Shown: positions 1 to 12,131 of the stretch, piece by piece | Numbering within the stretch: position 1 is the stretch's first letter | Layout of the letters: each line of letters starts with the position of its first letter | Position numbers and translations under genes: made by a program | The notes under the pieces: generated by a model | What the model was told of the DNA's origin: nothing | What the model saw: only the letters and a program-made list of their open reading frames with translations | Databases searched by the model: none | Source of the DNA: Gemmatimonadales bacterium | Lineage (GTDB): Bacteria > Gemmatimonadota > Gemmatimonadetes > Gemmatimonadales > GWC2-71-9 | Direction: 5' to 3' | Length of the DNA: 64,000 nucleotides | Assembly (NCBI GenBank): GCA_025934955.1 | Contig: JAICWE010000006.1 | Span: 1 to 64,000 of the forward strand

Positions 1-449
1 CAGCGCCTCCACCGCCTTCGCCACCGCGAGATACGTCTTGCCGGTGCCGGCGGGGCCGATGCCGACGACGATGTCGTGCGCGCTGATCGCCTGGAGATAA
101 TCGCGCTGGCCCGGCGTCTTCGGCATGATGGCGCGGCGGAGCCCCGGCAGGATGATCCGGCCATCCCCGCCGGCCGGCGTTCCGTCGGCCGGCCCCTCGC
201 TCATCAGGCGGAGGATGTCGTCCGGGGTGGTCGCCTCGCCCATGCGCGCCAGATCGATCAGTCCCTGCACCACCGGCGTCGCGCGCTCCACCTGCTCGGG
301 CGTGCCGCTGAGCGAGAGCGTGTCGCCGCGGAACGCCACCCGCACGCCGAGCGAGCGCTGGAGCTCCTGCAGGTTGGCGTCGTTCACGCCGGCGAGCAGC
401 AGCGGGTCGGCGCCTTCGGTCGAGAGTTTGTGCTGGATGTCGTCGGCCA

Positions 450-450
<1 letters not shown>
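1..450 (-). CDS. PhoH-like ATPase (partial, runs off window start)
   Basis: Minus-strand translation from ATG at 450 begins MADDIQHKLSTEGADPLLLAGVNDANLQ and reaches the Walker A segment VGIGPAGTGKTYLAVAKAVEAL; start overlaps aspS stop (TAATG). Confidence 0.85.
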
Positions 451-2270
<1,820 letters not shown>

Positions 2271-2282
2271 CGAGTGAGAGGG

Positions 2283-2738
2283 TCACCGCGCGTCGGCGCC
2301 GATCAGGACGTCGTAGAACTCCCGGGGTGACCCCGCCGCGACGAGCTGCGCGCGGAGAGCGTCGCGCCGGACCAGGCGAGCGATGCGGCTCAGCACCTTG
2401 ACGTGCCGGCCGGCGGACGATTCCGGGCCGACGACGAGGAAGAAGAGCCGGACCGGCTCGCCGTCCAGCGCGTCGAAGGCCACCGGCGCGTCGGTGACGC
2501 CGCAGACCAGCGCCAGCTCCCGCACCGTCGGTGAGCGGCCGTGCGGGATCGCGACGCCGAGCCCGATTCCGGTGCTCATGACGCGCTCGCGCTCTTCGAC
2601 CGCCCCGAGGACGTCCTGGTACGATCCGCCGGCCCGCTGCACCAGCACCCGGACCAGCTCCTGAAGCGCCGCGCGCTTCTCGTGCGCCGCCATCGGGATG
2701 ACGACGCGGTCGGGTGACAGCAGATCGCTCAGCAGCAC
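2283..2738 (-). CDS. PTS EIIA (Ntr/fructose-type) domain protein
   Basis: MLLSDLLSPDRVVIPMAAHEKRAALQELV with active-site context GLGVAIPHGRS. Confidence 0.8.
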   Translation of the reverse strand: MLLSDLLSPDRVVIPMAAHEKRAALQELVRVLVQRAGGSYQDVLGAVEERERVMSTGIGLGVAIPHGRSPTVRELALVCGVTDAPVAFDALDGEPVRLFFLVVGPESSAGRHVKVLSRIARLVRRDALRAQLVAAGSPREFYDVLIGADAR

Positions 2739-2787
2739 GGCCGGATCGGTGGGCGCACCGCCCCAAAATAACCACTATCTTGACCCC

Positions 2788-3927
2788 ATGTCGGACGCCC
2801 GCACGCCGCTGAATCTGCTCGATCGCACCCCGGCCGCGGCCCGCGCCGCGGTCGCCGCATGGATCGCATCGCAGGAGCTGCCGCGCTACCGCGCCGATCA
2901 GATCGTGCGCCGGCTCTGGACCGCGCCCGTGGCCGACTGGGCCGACGCCACCGAGCTTCCCGCCGCGCTCCGCGCCGGCCTCGCGCGCGACTTCCCCCTG
3001 GCCCGGCTCGCCGAGTCGGTGGTGCAACGCTCCGCCGATGGCACGGTGAAGTACCTGTTCCGGCTGGCCGACGGCGAGGCGATCGAGTCGGTGCTGATCC
3101 CGTCAGGCACGCGCCGCACGCTCTGTATTTCGTCGCAGGCGGGTTGCGCCCTCAAGTGCGCCTTCTGCGCCACGGGCACCATGGGCTTCCGCCGCAACCT
3201 CTCGGCGTTCGAGATCGCGGGCCAGGTGCGCGAGATCATTCTGCGCGATCCGGCCGACAAGCCGACCAACGTCGTCTTCATGGGCATGGGCGAGCCGCTG
3301 CTCAACTGGCCGGCGGTGGACACCGCGCTCACCATCCTGAACGATCCCGCCGGCCTCGGGATCGGCGCCCGGCGCATCACGGTCTCGACCGTCGGCATTC
3401 TGCCGGGCATGACCGAGTTCGCCCGGCGGCCCGAGCAGTTCCGTCTCGCCATCTCGCTCCACGCGCCGACCTCGCCCCAGCGGCTCGCCATCATGCCGGT
3501 CGAGAAGAAGTACGCGCTGGACGACGTGCTGAAGGCGGCGGAGGCGTTCCGCAAGCGGGTGACGTTCGAGTACGTGATGATCGGCGGCGTGAACGACGCC
3601 GACACCGACGCCGACCACCTGGCGAAGCTGGCGCGGCGGCTCGGAGCGCTGGTGAATATCCTGCCGCTGCACCCGGGCGGCGCGCCCGGACTGGCTCCGA
3701 CCAGGGCGCCGCGCATCCGTGCCTTCGCCGAGCGGCTGCGCCATCAGGGCATCGAGGCGACGGTGCGCCGGAGCCGCGGGCTCGATATCAACGCGGCGTG
3801 CGGGCAGCTCAGGGTCGAAGTGGAGAAGAATCGGCGGCGGGACGCGACGGCGGCGCGCACCGGGGCGGCGGAGGCGATCGCGGAGGCGATCGAGGTGGTG
3901 CCGGCGCACGAGGTCGAGGTGGAGTGA
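2788..3927 (+). CDS. rlmN: 23S rRNA (adenine-C2)-methyltransferase RlmN (radical SAM)
   Basis: CALKCAFCATGTMGFRRNL radical SAM CxxxCxxC, VVFMGMGEPLLN, SLHAPT; ATG at 2788 chosen over the upstream in-frame start. Confidence 0.95.
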   Translation: MSDARTPLNLLDRTPAAARAAVAAWIASQELPRYRADQIVRRLWTAPVADWADATELPAALRAGLARDFPLARLAESVVQRSADGTVKYLFRLADGEAIESVLIPSGTRRTLCISSQAGCALKCAFCATGTMGFRRNLSAFEIAGQVREIILRDPADKPTNVVFMGMGEPLLNWPAVDTALTILNDPAGLGIGARRITVSTVGILPGMTEFARRPEQFRLAISLHAPTSPQRLAIMPVEKKYALDDVLKAAEAFRKRVTFEYVMIGGVNDADTDADHLAKLARRLGALVNILPLHPGGAPGLAPTRAPRIRAFAERLRHQGIEATVRRSRGLDINAACGQLRVEVEKNRRRDATAARTGAAEAIAEAIEVVPAHEVEVE

Positions 3928-3936
3928 GCCCGCGGC

Positions 3937-6690
3937 TCATCCGGTCGCGCCGAAGCCCGCCGCGATGCAATTGATGCTGAGGAGGAGCGCCGAGAGCTGC
4001 TCCTCCTCGACGTTCCCCGGGCCGGCCTCCCGCACCCGCCGGAGCAGCTGGACCTGCTGCCGGCTCACCTGGTTCAGCGTGCCGAGCCGCCGGCCGAGCC
4101 GGCGCAGGAAGCGCGGGTAGCGCTCGACCAGCGTCCGCCCGCCGCTCACGTGCAACACCGCCGCCACCGTGCGATGGTATTCCTCCTCCACCATCGCGAA
4201 CACCGCGGAGCGGGCATGCTCCTCCGGGACCAGCGCCGCGTACTCGCGCGCCAGGTCCAGGTCCACGTAGGTCAGCGTCTTCTCCACCTCGTCCACCACC
4301 AGCCGGAAGAGCCGCGACTCGGCGAACATGCGCTTGAGCAGCGCGTCGCCGCGGGCGCCACGGACCTGCAGAAAGGTCTCGATCCCGCTGCCGACACCGT
4401 ACCACCCCGGCACGAAATGGCGGTTCTGCGACCAGGCAAAGACCCAGGGGATTGCGCGCAGATCTGCCAGCGACTTGGCGCCGAAGCGCCGCGCCGGCCG
4501 GCTCCCCATGTTGAGCAGCGACAGCTCCTCCAGCGGACTCGCCGCCTGGTAGTAGAGCAGCAGGTCGGGATGATCGATCAGCACGCGATACGCCGCCTGG
4601 GCGGCGCCGGAGAGGGCCTCCATCGCCTCGTCGAACTCGCCGCTCGGCGTGAGCGCCTCCTCCCGCTCCGACTTGAGCGTGTGCTCCAGCACGCTGGCCG
4701 CGAGCAGTTCGAGCTGATACTGCGCGGTGCCGCGGTTGGCGTACTTGAAGCTGACGACCTCGCCCTGCTCCGTGAGGCGGAGCCTGCCGCGCACCGACCC
4801 GGCCGGCTGCGCGGCGATGGCACGGCCGGTCGGCGCGCCGCCGCGGCTCACCGAGCCGCCGCGCCCATGGAAGAAGCTGGTCGGCGTACCCGACTCATTG
4901 CCCGCGCGGCTCAGCTTCACCTGCGCCTTGCTCAGCTCCCAGTTGCTGGTGAGAAACCCGCCGTCCTTGTTCGAGTCGGAGTAGCCGATCATCACCTCCT
5001 GGACCCCGCCCTGCCCCCGCACGCTGCGGCGCACCACCGGCACCGCCAGCAGCTCGCGCATGATCTGCGGCGCCCGCTGGAGATCGTCGATGGTCTCGAA
5101 CAGCGGCACGATCGGGAGCGTGCAGCTCTCGACGCCGGCGGCGTCGGCGAAGAGGCCGCCTTCCTTGGCCAGCAGATAGACCGCGAGCATGTCGGCGACG
5201 CTCCGCGTCATGCTCAGCACGAAGCAGCCGAACGCCTCGCGGTCCACCTCGCCGCGGAGCGCCGTCACCAGCGGAAACATGCCTAACGTCTCGGCGGACC
5301 CTGCCGGCAGCGCGGGGGCGGTGTGATCGGCGGGAAGCGGCCGCGCGAGCTCGGCCAGGAGCCAGCTCTTCCAAGCGTCGCTCGCCGGGTCGGGCGGCTC
5401 GCCGCCCGGATGGCGCGCGCGCCAGAGATCGGCCACGGCGGCGTTCACCTTGGTCGAGTTGTCGCGCAGGTCCAGTCGGACGGTGCTGAAGCGGAACGCC
5501 TCGACCTCGCGCAGCACCGGCCGCACCAGCAGGTCGGCGGAGGCGGCGATACCGCTCTCCCGGAGCCCGCAGTCGAGCGTGCGCAGATCGGCGAGCAGCG
5601 CGTCCGCGGTGCGGTAGCCCCGCTCTCCGGCCGCGTTGCCTCCCTCGGCTGCCTCCACGGTCTGGTCCAGCCGGCGCAGCATGGCCGCGACGAACTGGCG
5701 GAAGATCTCGCCCGGGTTGCGCGACGCGATGCCGGCGCCGTCGCCGCTCGCGGCCAGCGCCTTCTCCAGCGCGGCGCGGAACGGCGCCGGCACCGGCAGC
5801 CCGCGTTCGGTGATGCTCAGCGCGCGCAGCAACTCGCCGATGCGCTGGCGATAGCGGCGCAGCACCGCGAGCCGGTTTTCCTTCACCGTCTGTCGCGTGA
5901 CCGCGTTGGTCACATTGGGATTCCCGTCGCGGTCGCCGCCGATCCAGGAGCCGAACTGGATGAACGCGCCGGCCTCGCCCGCCGCGCTGCCGTAGTGCTG
6001 CTCGACGGCGCGGTCGAGCCGCTCGTGCAGCTCCGCGACTGCCTCGAACAGCGTCTCGTTGAAGAAGTGGAGACCCCAGTACACCTCCTGCGGCACCGTC
6101 GGACGCTCGAGCTTGAGCTCGCCGGTGAGCCAGAGGAGATCGATCTCGTTCCGGAGCGCGTCGTGCAGCGCGCGGCGCTCGCGCGGCGTCCAGCGGGGGG
6201 ACTCGAGGTCCACCAGCCGGCGATAAATGCGGCGGTGTTTCTCCAGCACCGTCACGCGCTTCGCCTCGGTCGGGTGCGCGGTGATGGTGGGCCGCACCTG
6301 GAGCTGCCGCAGCGTCGCGGCGAGCTCGTCCGCCCGGGTGCCCGCGGCCGCGGCCTCCGCGATCACCTGCGCGAAGGTGCCGCGCACCTGCTCCTGGCCC
6401 CGCTCCGCCTCGGTCTGCCGGCGGCGGCGCATCGCCGCATTCTGTTCGGCGATGGAGAGGAGCTGGAACCAGATGCCCTGGGCCTGCAGCGCGCGGCCGA
6501 CCAGCTCCGGCGCCAGCGAGTCGGGCGGCGCCTCGCCGCGGAGCACCGGCTCGACCTCCGGCTGCCGGGTGCGGACGACGTCCACCAGCATCGCGAACAA
6601 GAGCTCGGCGACTTCGGTGGCGTACTGCGCGGCGCTGGCCGCGGCCGGATCGGCCGAGGGCGGCAGCGTGGTGGCTTCGAAGATGGTCAC
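3937..6690 (-). CDS. ppc: Phosphoenolpyruvate carboxylase (bacterial type)
   Basis: PTITAHPTEAKRVTVLEKHRRIYR, GSWIGGDRDGNPNVT, MIGYSDSNKDGGFLTSNWEL, FFHGRGGSVSRGG; last gene of the serine-cycle operon. Confidence 0.97.
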   Translation of the reverse strand: MTIFEATTLPPSADPAAASAAQYATEVAELLFAMLVDVVRTRQPEVEPVLRGEAPPDSLAPELVGRALQAQGIWFQLLSIAEQNAAMRRRRQTEAERGQEQVRGTFAQVIAEAAAAGTRADELAATLRQLQVRPTITAHPTEAKRVTVLEKHRRIYRRLVDLESPRWTPRERRALHDALRNEIDLLWLTGELKLERPTVPQEVYWGLHFFNETLFEAVAELHERLDRAVEQHYGSAAGEAGAFIQFGSWIGGDRDGNPNVTNAVTRQTVKENRLAVLRRYRQRIGELLRALSITERGLPVPAPFRAALEKALAASGDGAGIASRNPGEIFRQFVAAMLRRLDQTVEAAEGGNAAGERGYRTADALLADLRTLDCGLRESGIAASADLLVRPVLREVEAFRFSTVRLDLRDNSTKVNAAVADLWRARHPGGEPPDPASDAWKSWLLAELARPLPADHTAPALPAGSAETLGMFPLVTALRGEVDREAFGCFVLSMTRSVADMLAVYLLAKEGGLFADAAGVESCTLPIVPLFETIDDLQRAPQIMRELLAVPVVRRSVRGQGGVQEVMIGYSDSNKDGGFLTSNWELSKAQVKLSRAGNESGTPTSFFHGRGGSVSRGGAPTGRAIAAQPAGSVRGRLRLTEQGEVVSFKYANRGTAQYQLELLAASVLEHTLKSEREEALTPSGEFDEAMEALSGAAQAAYRVLIDHPDLLLYYQAASPLEELSLLNMGSRPARRFGAKSLADLRAIPWVFAWSQNRHFVPGWYGVGSGIETFLQVRGARGDALLKRMFAESRLFRLVVDEVEKTLTYVDLDLAREYAALVPEEHARSAVFAMVEEEYHRTVAAVLHVSGGRTLVERYPRFLRRLGRRLGTLNQVSRQQVQLLRRVREAGPGNVEEEQLSALLLSINCIAAGFGATG

Positions 6691-6700
6691 GCGCGGCGAC

Positions 6701-7687
6701 TCAGACGACGCGATCGCGCAGCGGCGAGCCGGCGAAGAAGAGCCGGAGATTCTCCAGTGCGCGCATCCCCATCCCGATCCGCGCCTCCCGCGTCGCGCTG
6801 CCGAGATGCGGCAGCAGCACGACGTTCTCCATCTGGAGCAGCGCCGGCGTCACCTCCGGCTCCCGCTCGAACACGTCGAGCCCGGCGCCGGCGAGATGAC
6901 CGCTGCGGAGCGCCTCCACCAGGGCCGCTTCGTCCACGACGTCGCCCCGCGCCGTATTCACCAGGTAGGCGCCGCGCTTCATGAGCGCCAGCCGCCCGGC
7001 ATTCATCAGGTGCCGCGTCTCCGGCGTCGCGGGACAGTGGAGGCTCACCACGTCGGCCTCCTCCAGCACCGCCTCCAGCGACGACCGGCCCTCGGCGCCT
7101 AACGCCGCGGCGTCCTCCGGCTTCGGCGGGAAGGGGTCGTGGTAGATCACCTTCATCCCGAAGCCGTGATGCGCCCGCCGCGCGACGCCCCGCGCAATCC
7201 GCCCCATGCCGACCAGGCCGAGGGTCTTGCCGGTGATCGCGGTGCCGACCATGTGGGTCGGCCGCCAGCCGGTCCAGCCGCCGGCGCGCAGCTCGCGCTC
7301 GCCCTCGCCGGTCCGGCGGGTCACCATCAGGAGCAGGGTGACCGCGAGATCGGCGGTCGCGTCGGTGAGCACGTCGGGTGTGTTGGACACGGCGATCCCG
7401 CGTGCCCCGGCCGCCGCGGTGTCGATGTGATTGAAGCCGACGCCGTAGTTGGCCAGCAGCTTCGTCCGCAGCGGCTCCGCTGCCAGCACGGCGGCGGTGA
7501 GCCGGTCGGTGACGGTGGGGAGCAGCGCGTCGGCCTCGCGCAGCGCCTGCGCGAGCCCGTCCGCGCCTAACGGGGTGTCGCTCTCGTTGAGCCGGACGTC
7601 GAACTCGGCGCAGAGCGCCCGCTCCACCTCCGCCGGCAGCTTGCGGGTGACGACGACGCGCGGCCGCGAGCCCGCGGGCGCGCTCAT
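6701..7687 (-). CDS. hprA: D-2-hydroxyacid dehydrogenase; glyoxylate/hydroxypyruvate reductase (serine-cycle HprA role inferred)
   Basis: ANYGVGFNHID, GKTLGLVGMGRIARGVARRA (Rossmann), NTARGDVVDEAALVEAL, LLPHLGSAT. Role assigned by operon context. Confidence 0.85.
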   Translation of the reverse strand: MSAPAGSRPRVVVTRKLPAEVERALCAEFDVRLNESDTPLGADGLAQALREADALLPTVTDRLTAAVLAAEPLRTKLLANYGVGFNHIDTAAAGARGIAVSNTPDVLTDATADLAVTLLLMVTRRTGEGERELRAGGWTGWRPTHMVGTAITGKTLGLVGMGRIARGVARRAHHGFGMKVIYHDPFPPKPEDAAALGAEGRSSLEAVLEEADVVSLHCPATPETRHLMNAGRLALMKRGAYLVNTARGDVVDEAALVEALRSGHLAGAGLDVFEREPEVTPALLQMENVVLLPHLGSATREARIGMGMRALENLRLFFAGSPLRDRVV

Positions 7688-8598
7688 GTGCCGACCATCA
7701 CGGGCCGGCTCGGCGCCTTGCGCAACGCCTCCGCCACGGCGCTTCCCAACTCGGCCGCGCTCGGCGCCACGGTGAGGCCCGCCGTGCGCATGATCTCCAC
7801 CTTCTCCGCCGCGCTGTCGCCGAACGCCGAGATGATCGCACCCGCGTGCCCCATCCGGCGTCCGCTCGGCGCCGTCAGGCCGGCGACGTAGCCGACGACC
7901 GGCTTCCGCATGTTCTCCTTGACGAACAGCGACGCCTCGGCCTCCTGGGGACCGCCGATCTCGCCGATCATCATTACCGCTTCGGTCTCAGGATCCTCCT
8001 CGAACAGCTTCAGCATGTCCACGAAGGACGAGCCATTGATCGGGTCGCCGCCGATGCCGACGCTGGTGGTCTGCCCGATGCCGAGCTCGTTCATCTGGCT
8101 CGCGGCCTCGTAGCCCAGCGTGCCCGAGCGGGTCACGACGCCGACGCTCCCGCGCTTGTAGATGTGGCCCGGCATGATGCCGAGCATCGCCTTCCCCGCG
8201 CTGATGATGCCGGCGCAGTTGGGGCCGATCAGCGTCGCCTTCCGCTCCTTGGGGAAGCGCAGCATGTAGCGCTTCACCATCATCATGTCCTGCGCCGGAA
8301 TGCCGTCGGTGATGCAGCAGACGAGACGGACCCCGGCATTGGCGGCTTCCATGATCGCGTCGGCGCAGAACGGCGCCGGCACGAAGATCAGCGTGGCCTC
8401 GGCAGCGGTTTCGGAGACCGCTTCCTTCACCGTGTTGAACACCGGGCGGTCGAGGTGCCGCGTGCCGCCTTTGCCCGGCGTCACCCCGCCGACGACGTTG
8501 GTGCCGTACGCGATCATCTCTTTGGCGTGGAACGTCCCCTTGTCGCCGGTGAAGCCCTGGATGATGACCCGCGTCTTCTCGTCGATGAGGATGCTCAT
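7684..8598 (-). CDS. mtkB: Malate-CoA ligase (malate thiokinase) alpha/ADP-forming subunit, SucD-like
   Basis: [45 protein letters not shown]; MtkB-like segment [40 protein letters not shown], unlike SucD as I recall it; catalytic [10 protein letters not shown]; genomic context. Confidence 0.85.
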   Translation of the reverse strand: MSILIDEKTRVIIQGFTGDKGTFHAKEMIAYGTNVVGGVTPGKGGTRHLDRPVFNTVKEAVSETAAEATLIFVPAPFCADAIMEAANAGVRLVCCITDGIPAQDMMMVKRYMLRFPKERKATLIGPNCAGIISAGKAMLGIMPGHIYKRGSVGVVTRSGTLGYEAASQMNELGIGQTTSVGIGGDPINGSSFVDMLKLFEEDPETEAVMMIGEIGGPQEAEASLFVKENMRKPVVGYVAGLTAPSGRRMGHAGAIISAFGDSAAEKVEIMRTAGLTVAPSAAELGSAVAEALRKAPSRPVMVGT

Positions 8599-9767
8599 GC
8601 GGACACTCCCTGCTTGGCGGCGACCACGCGATCGGCGGCCTCCGCGAGCGTGTCGGCGCTGATGATGGGAAGGCCGCTCTCCCTGATGATGCGGCGGCCC
8701 TCCTCCACGTTGGTCCCGGCGAGGCGCACGACCAGCGGCACCCGCGGCTTGAGCTCGCGCGCCGCCTGCACCACGCCCTGCGCCACCCAGTCGCACCGAT
8801 TGATGCCGGCGAAGATGTTCACGAGCATGGCGCTCACCTTGACGTCGGAGAGCACCAGCTTGAACGCGTTGGCCACCCGCTCGGGACTCGCGCCGCCGCC
8901 GATGTCGAGGAAGTTGGCCGGCTCGCCGCCGGCGTGCTTGATCATGTCCATCGTGGCCATCGCGAGCCCGGCGCCGTTGATGATGCACCCGATGTCGCCG
9001 TCGAGCGCGACGTAGTTGAGGCCATACTCCGCCGCCTGCGCTTCGCGCGGATCCTCCTCGGCGTAGTCGCGCAGCTCGGCGACGTTGGGCCGGCGGAAGA
9101 GCGCGTTGTCGTCGAACGCCATCTTGGCGTCGAGTGCCAGGATCTGGGTGTCCTCGGTGAGCACCAGCGGATTGATCTCCACCATCGTCGCGTCGAGCTC
9201 GCGAAAGGCGCGGTGGCAACCGAGAAGCACGGTGACCATGCGATTCACCTGCGCGGCCGGCAGTCCGAGCGCGAACGCGATTTCGCGCGCCTGAAAGGCG
9301 CTGAGGCCGATCGCCGGCTCCACCACCTCGCGCACGATGGAGTCGGGATGCCGCTTCGCCACCTCCTCGATTTCCATCCCGCCGTTGGCCGACGCGACGA
9401 TCATGATGCGCTGCGACTTGCGATCCAGCACGAAGCCGATGTACAGCTCGCGCGCGATCGGCACCGCCTGCTCGACGTAGAGCCGGTGCACGACGCGTCC
9501 CTCGGGGCCGGTCTGGTGGGTGACGAGCTTCTTGCCCAGCAGCGCCTTGGCCGCCTGACGGACCTCGTCCTCGCTGCTGCAGACCTTCACGCCGCCGGCC
9601 TTGCCGCGCGCGCCGGAGTGGATCTGCGCTTTCACCACCCAGCGCGCGCCGCCGATCTCGGCCGCCCGGTAGACCGCCTGCTCCGGGCTGTACGCCACCC
9701 CGCCGCGCGGGATCGCGACCCCGAAGCCGGCCAGCAGCTCCTTCGCCTGATATTCGTGGATCTCCAC
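8595..9767 (-). CDS. mtkA: Malate-CoA ligase (malate thiokinase) beta subunit, SucC-like
   Basis: GTG start at 9767 preceded by [113 protein letters not shown]. Confidence 0.87.
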   Translation of the reverse strand: MEIHEYQAKELLAGFGVAIPRGGVAYSPEQAVYRAAEIGGARWVVKAQIHSGARGKAGGVKVCSSEDEVRQAAKALLGKKLVTHQTGPEGRVVHRLYVEQAVPIARELYIGFVLDRKSQRIMIVASANGGMEIEEVAKRHPDSIVREVVEPAIGLSAFQAREIAFALGLPAAQVNRMVTVLLGCHRAFRELDATMVEINPLVLTEDTQILALDAKMAFDDNALFRRPNVAELRDYAEEDPREAQAAEYGLNYVALDGDIGCIINGAGLAMATMDMIKHAGGEPANFLDIGGGASPERVANAFKLVLSDVKVSAMLVNIFAGINRCDWVAQGVVQAARELKPRVPLVVRLAGTNVEEGRRIIRESGLPIISADTLAEAADRVVAAKQGVSA

Positions 9768-9815
9768 GATGATCTCCTGTGTGCGGCGCCTCACCGGACG
9801 CCGCGTGGGAGTGGA

Positions 9816-10778
9816 CTACCGCGTTGCGGCGAGCTCCTTCGACTTCGCTTCGATGGCCGCCGCGGTGCGGACGACGTTGTCCGCCATCCGCGCGCTCGCG
9901 GCGTCGATCATCTTGCCGTCGAGCTGGGCCGCGCCCTTCCCCTGCGCCGCCGCCTCGTCCAGCGCCGCGAGGATCCGGCGCGCACGCTCGAGCTCCGCGG
10001 GGGGCGGGGAGAACACCTCGTTGGCCAGCGCGATCTGCGACGGATGGATGGCCCACTTCCCCTCGATGCCTAACGCGGCACCCCGCCGCGCCGCGAGCCG
10101 GTAGCCGTCCGTATCCTTGAAGTCGCCGAAGGGGCCGTCGATCGGACGGAGTCCGTACGCGCGACAGGCCACCAGCATGCGCGAGAGGCCGGCGTGCCAC
10201 TGGTCGCCGGGGTAATCGGGATTGAGGCCACCGATGTTGACGGTGCGGGCCCGGCAGCTCGCCGCGTAGTCCGCCACGCCGAAGTGCATCGCCTCCAGCC
10301 GGGGTGAACTCCGGGCGATGGACTCGACGTTGGCCATGCCCAGCGCCGTCTCGATCAGGACGTCGATGCCGATCCGGTGCGGGATCCGCTTCGCCGCCTC
10401 GATCTGGGTGAGCAAGGCGTCGGTGAGATACACGTCCGCCGCCACGCCCACCTTGGGGATCAGCACGGTGTCGAGCCGGTGTCCCGCCTGCTCGATCACG
10501 TCCACCATGTCGCGATAGAAATAGTGGGTGTCGATCCCGTTGACGCGCACGCAGATGGTCTTCCCCGCGCCGCGCCAGTCGTGCTCCAGCAGCGAGGCGA
10601 CGACGTTGCGCCGCGCCTGCTCCTTGTCCGCCGGCGCGACCGCATCCTCCAGGTCGAGGAAGACGACGTCCGCGTCGCTGTCGAGCGCCTTCGGGAACAT
10701 CGCCGGTGCGGAGCCCGGGACCGCCAGCTCGCTTCGCTGCAGCCGGGGATGCGCGGGCTCGTGGCGCGTGTGGCTCAT
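9816..10778 (-). CDS. mclA: L-malyl-CoA lyase (HpcH/HpaI aldolase family CoA-ester lyase)
   Basis: PRLQRSELAVPGSAPAMFPKALDSDADVVFLDLEDAVAPADKEQARRNV, VRVNGIDTHYFYRDMVDVIE, IPKVGVAADVY, LIETALGMANVESIA, GKWAIHPSQI. Confidence 0.9.
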   Translation of the reverse strand: MSHTRHEPAHPRLQRSELAVPGSAPAMFPKALDSDADVVFLDLEDAVAPADKEQARRNVVASLLEHDWRGAGKTICVRVNGIDTHYFYRDMVDVIEQAGHRLDTVLIPKVGVAADVYLTDALLTQIEAAKRIPHRIGIDVLIETALGMANVESIARSSPRLEAMHFGVADYAASCRARTVNIGGLNPDYPGDQWHAGLSRMLVACRAYGLRPIDGPFGDFKDTDGYRLAARRGAALGIEGKWAIHPSQIALANEVFSPPPAELERARRILAALDEAAAQGKGAAQLDGKMIDAASARMADNVVRTAAAIEAKSKELAATR

Positions 10779-10785
10779 CGCCGGC

Positions 10786-12036
10786 TCACGCGGGCACCGC
10801 GGCGCGCGCCTTGGGCGCGGCGGCCTGCGGCTCCGGCGCCCGGGCCGGCAGCTCCCGCTGCTCCAGCTTCGGGGCGGTGCGGCGCCAGTACTCCTCGGCC
10901 GCGGCGACGCCGCTGCCCGGCTCGATCTTGACGCCGGCGTCGCGCATGGCCATCTCCGCGCCGGCCAGCCCGCCGAGCAGCATGAGCTCGTTCAGATCGC
11001 CCAGGTGACCGATGCGGAAGAGCCGGCCTGCCATCCGCGCGAGCCCGGCGCCGAGCGCCAGGTCGTAGCGCCGGTACGCGATGTCGATCACCTCGGCGCC
11101 GTTGATGCCGGCCGGCACCATGACCGCCGAGACCGTGTCGGAGTACCACTTCGGCTGGCGGGCGCAGAGCTCGAGGCCCCAGGCCTTCACCGCGGCACGG
11201 GTCCCCTCGGCCAGCCGGTGGTGCCGCGCGAAGACGTTGTCGAGGCCTTCCTCAAGCAGCAGGTCGATCGACTCGCGCAGCCCGTAGAGCAGCGGCAGCG
11301 ACGGCGTGTACGGGAAGTAACCGGTCGCGTTCTGCTTGGTCATGTCGCCCAGATCGAAGAAGACCCGGTTCAGCTTGGCCGACTCGTACTTCGAGAGCGC
11401 CTTCTGGCTCACGCCGAGGATGCCGAGACCGGCCGGCAGCATGAAGCCCTTCTGCGAGCCGGTGACGGCGAGGTCCACGCCCCAGTCGTCCATCCGGAAA
11501 TCGATGCTGCCGATCGAGCTCACGCCGTCCACCGCGAGCAGCGCCGGATGCTTCGCGTCGTCCAGCGCCGTGCGCATGCCGGCGACATCACTGGTGACAC
11601 CGGTGGCCGTCTCGTTGTGGGTGAAGAGCACCGCCTTGATCGCGTGAGCCTTGTCGGCGGCGAGCGCTTCGGCATAGCGGTCGATCGGCGCGCCCTCGCC
11701 CCACTCGGTCTCGAGGATGTCCACCGTGAGGCCGAGCCGCTGAGCCATGTCGATCCAGAGCTGGCTGAACATGCCGAACCGTGCCGCGAGCACGCGGTCG
11801 CCCGGCGAGAGCGTGTTGCAGAGCGCCGCTTCCCACGCGCCGGTGCCACTCGCCGGGAAGATGAAGGCCTGACCGTCGGCGGTCTTGAAGATCTTCTTGA
11901 GATCGCGCAGGACCGGCGCCGCCAGCTTGGGGAAGTCGGGCGAGCGGTGATCCTCCATGGCACGGTGCATGGCACGGAGGATCCGGTCGGGCACGTTGGT
12001 GGGTCCGGGAACGAAGAGGAAATTTCGGCCAGGCAT
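10786..12036 (-). CDS. sgaA: Serine-glyoxylate aminotransferase
   Basis: MPGRNFLFVPGPTNVPDRILRAMHRAMEDHRSPDFP, FIFPASGTGAWEAAL, HNETATGVTSDV, DGVSSIGSIDFRMDDWGVDLAVTGSQKGFMLPAGLG (PLP lysine), LLEEGLDNVFARHHRLAEG. Confidence 0.94.
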   Translation of the reverse strand: MPGRNFLFVPGPTNVPDRILRAMHRAMEDHRSPDFPKLAAPVLRDLKKIFKTADGQAFIFPASGTGAWEAALCNTLSPGDRVLAARFGMFSQLWIDMAQRLGLTVDILETEWGEGAPIDRYAEALAADKAHAIKAVLFTHNETATGVTSDVAGMRTALDDAKHPALLAVDGVSSIGSIDFRMDDWGVDLAVTGSQKGFMLPAGLGILGVSQKALSKYESAKLNRVFFDLGDMTKQNATGYFPYTPSLPLLYGLRESIDLLLEEGLDNVFARHHRLAEGTRAAVKAWGLELCARQPKWYSDTVSAVMVPAGINGAEVIDIAYRRYDLALGAGLARMAGRLFRIGHLGDLNELMLLGGLAGAEMAMRDAGVKIEPGSGVAAAEEYWRRTAPKLEQRELPARAPEPQAAAPKARAAVPA

Positions 12037-12099
12037 GTCGCAACCCCGTCGAATAGAGAGAACAACTTCGCGCGCGCTCACCGGCGCCCGCGACTGCCA

Positions 12100-12131
12100 C
12101 ACTGCGTCCGCACTGCGTCGGTCACTGCATC
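12100..12131. promoter_or_regulatory. Three phased direct repeats CACTGCRTC in the divergent sgaA/gck intergenic region; candidate regulator binding site
   Basis: CACTGCGTC at 12100-12108 and 12111-12119, CACTGCATC at 12123-12131 (11 and 12 bp periods), inside the 147-bp gap between divergent start codons. Confidence 0.45.

Noticed and set aside
7684-9767. Interpretation as TCA-cycle succinyl-CoA synthetase
   Set aside because: Sequence details and operon partners (malyl-CoA lyase, SGA, HPR, PPC) fit malate-CoA ligase better; phylogeny still needed.
7684-10200. 838-aa ORF spanning mtkB and the antisense/alternate frame of mtkA
   Set aside because: Only the C-terminal 304 residues (from MSILIDEKT) are MtkB; the upstream extension is an out-of-frame read of mtkA.
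10511-10540. Possible transposon or integration boundary around the serine-cycle island
   Set aside because: No transposase, integrase, tRNA or flanking direct/inverted repeats seen; flanks are ordinary housekeeping genes.
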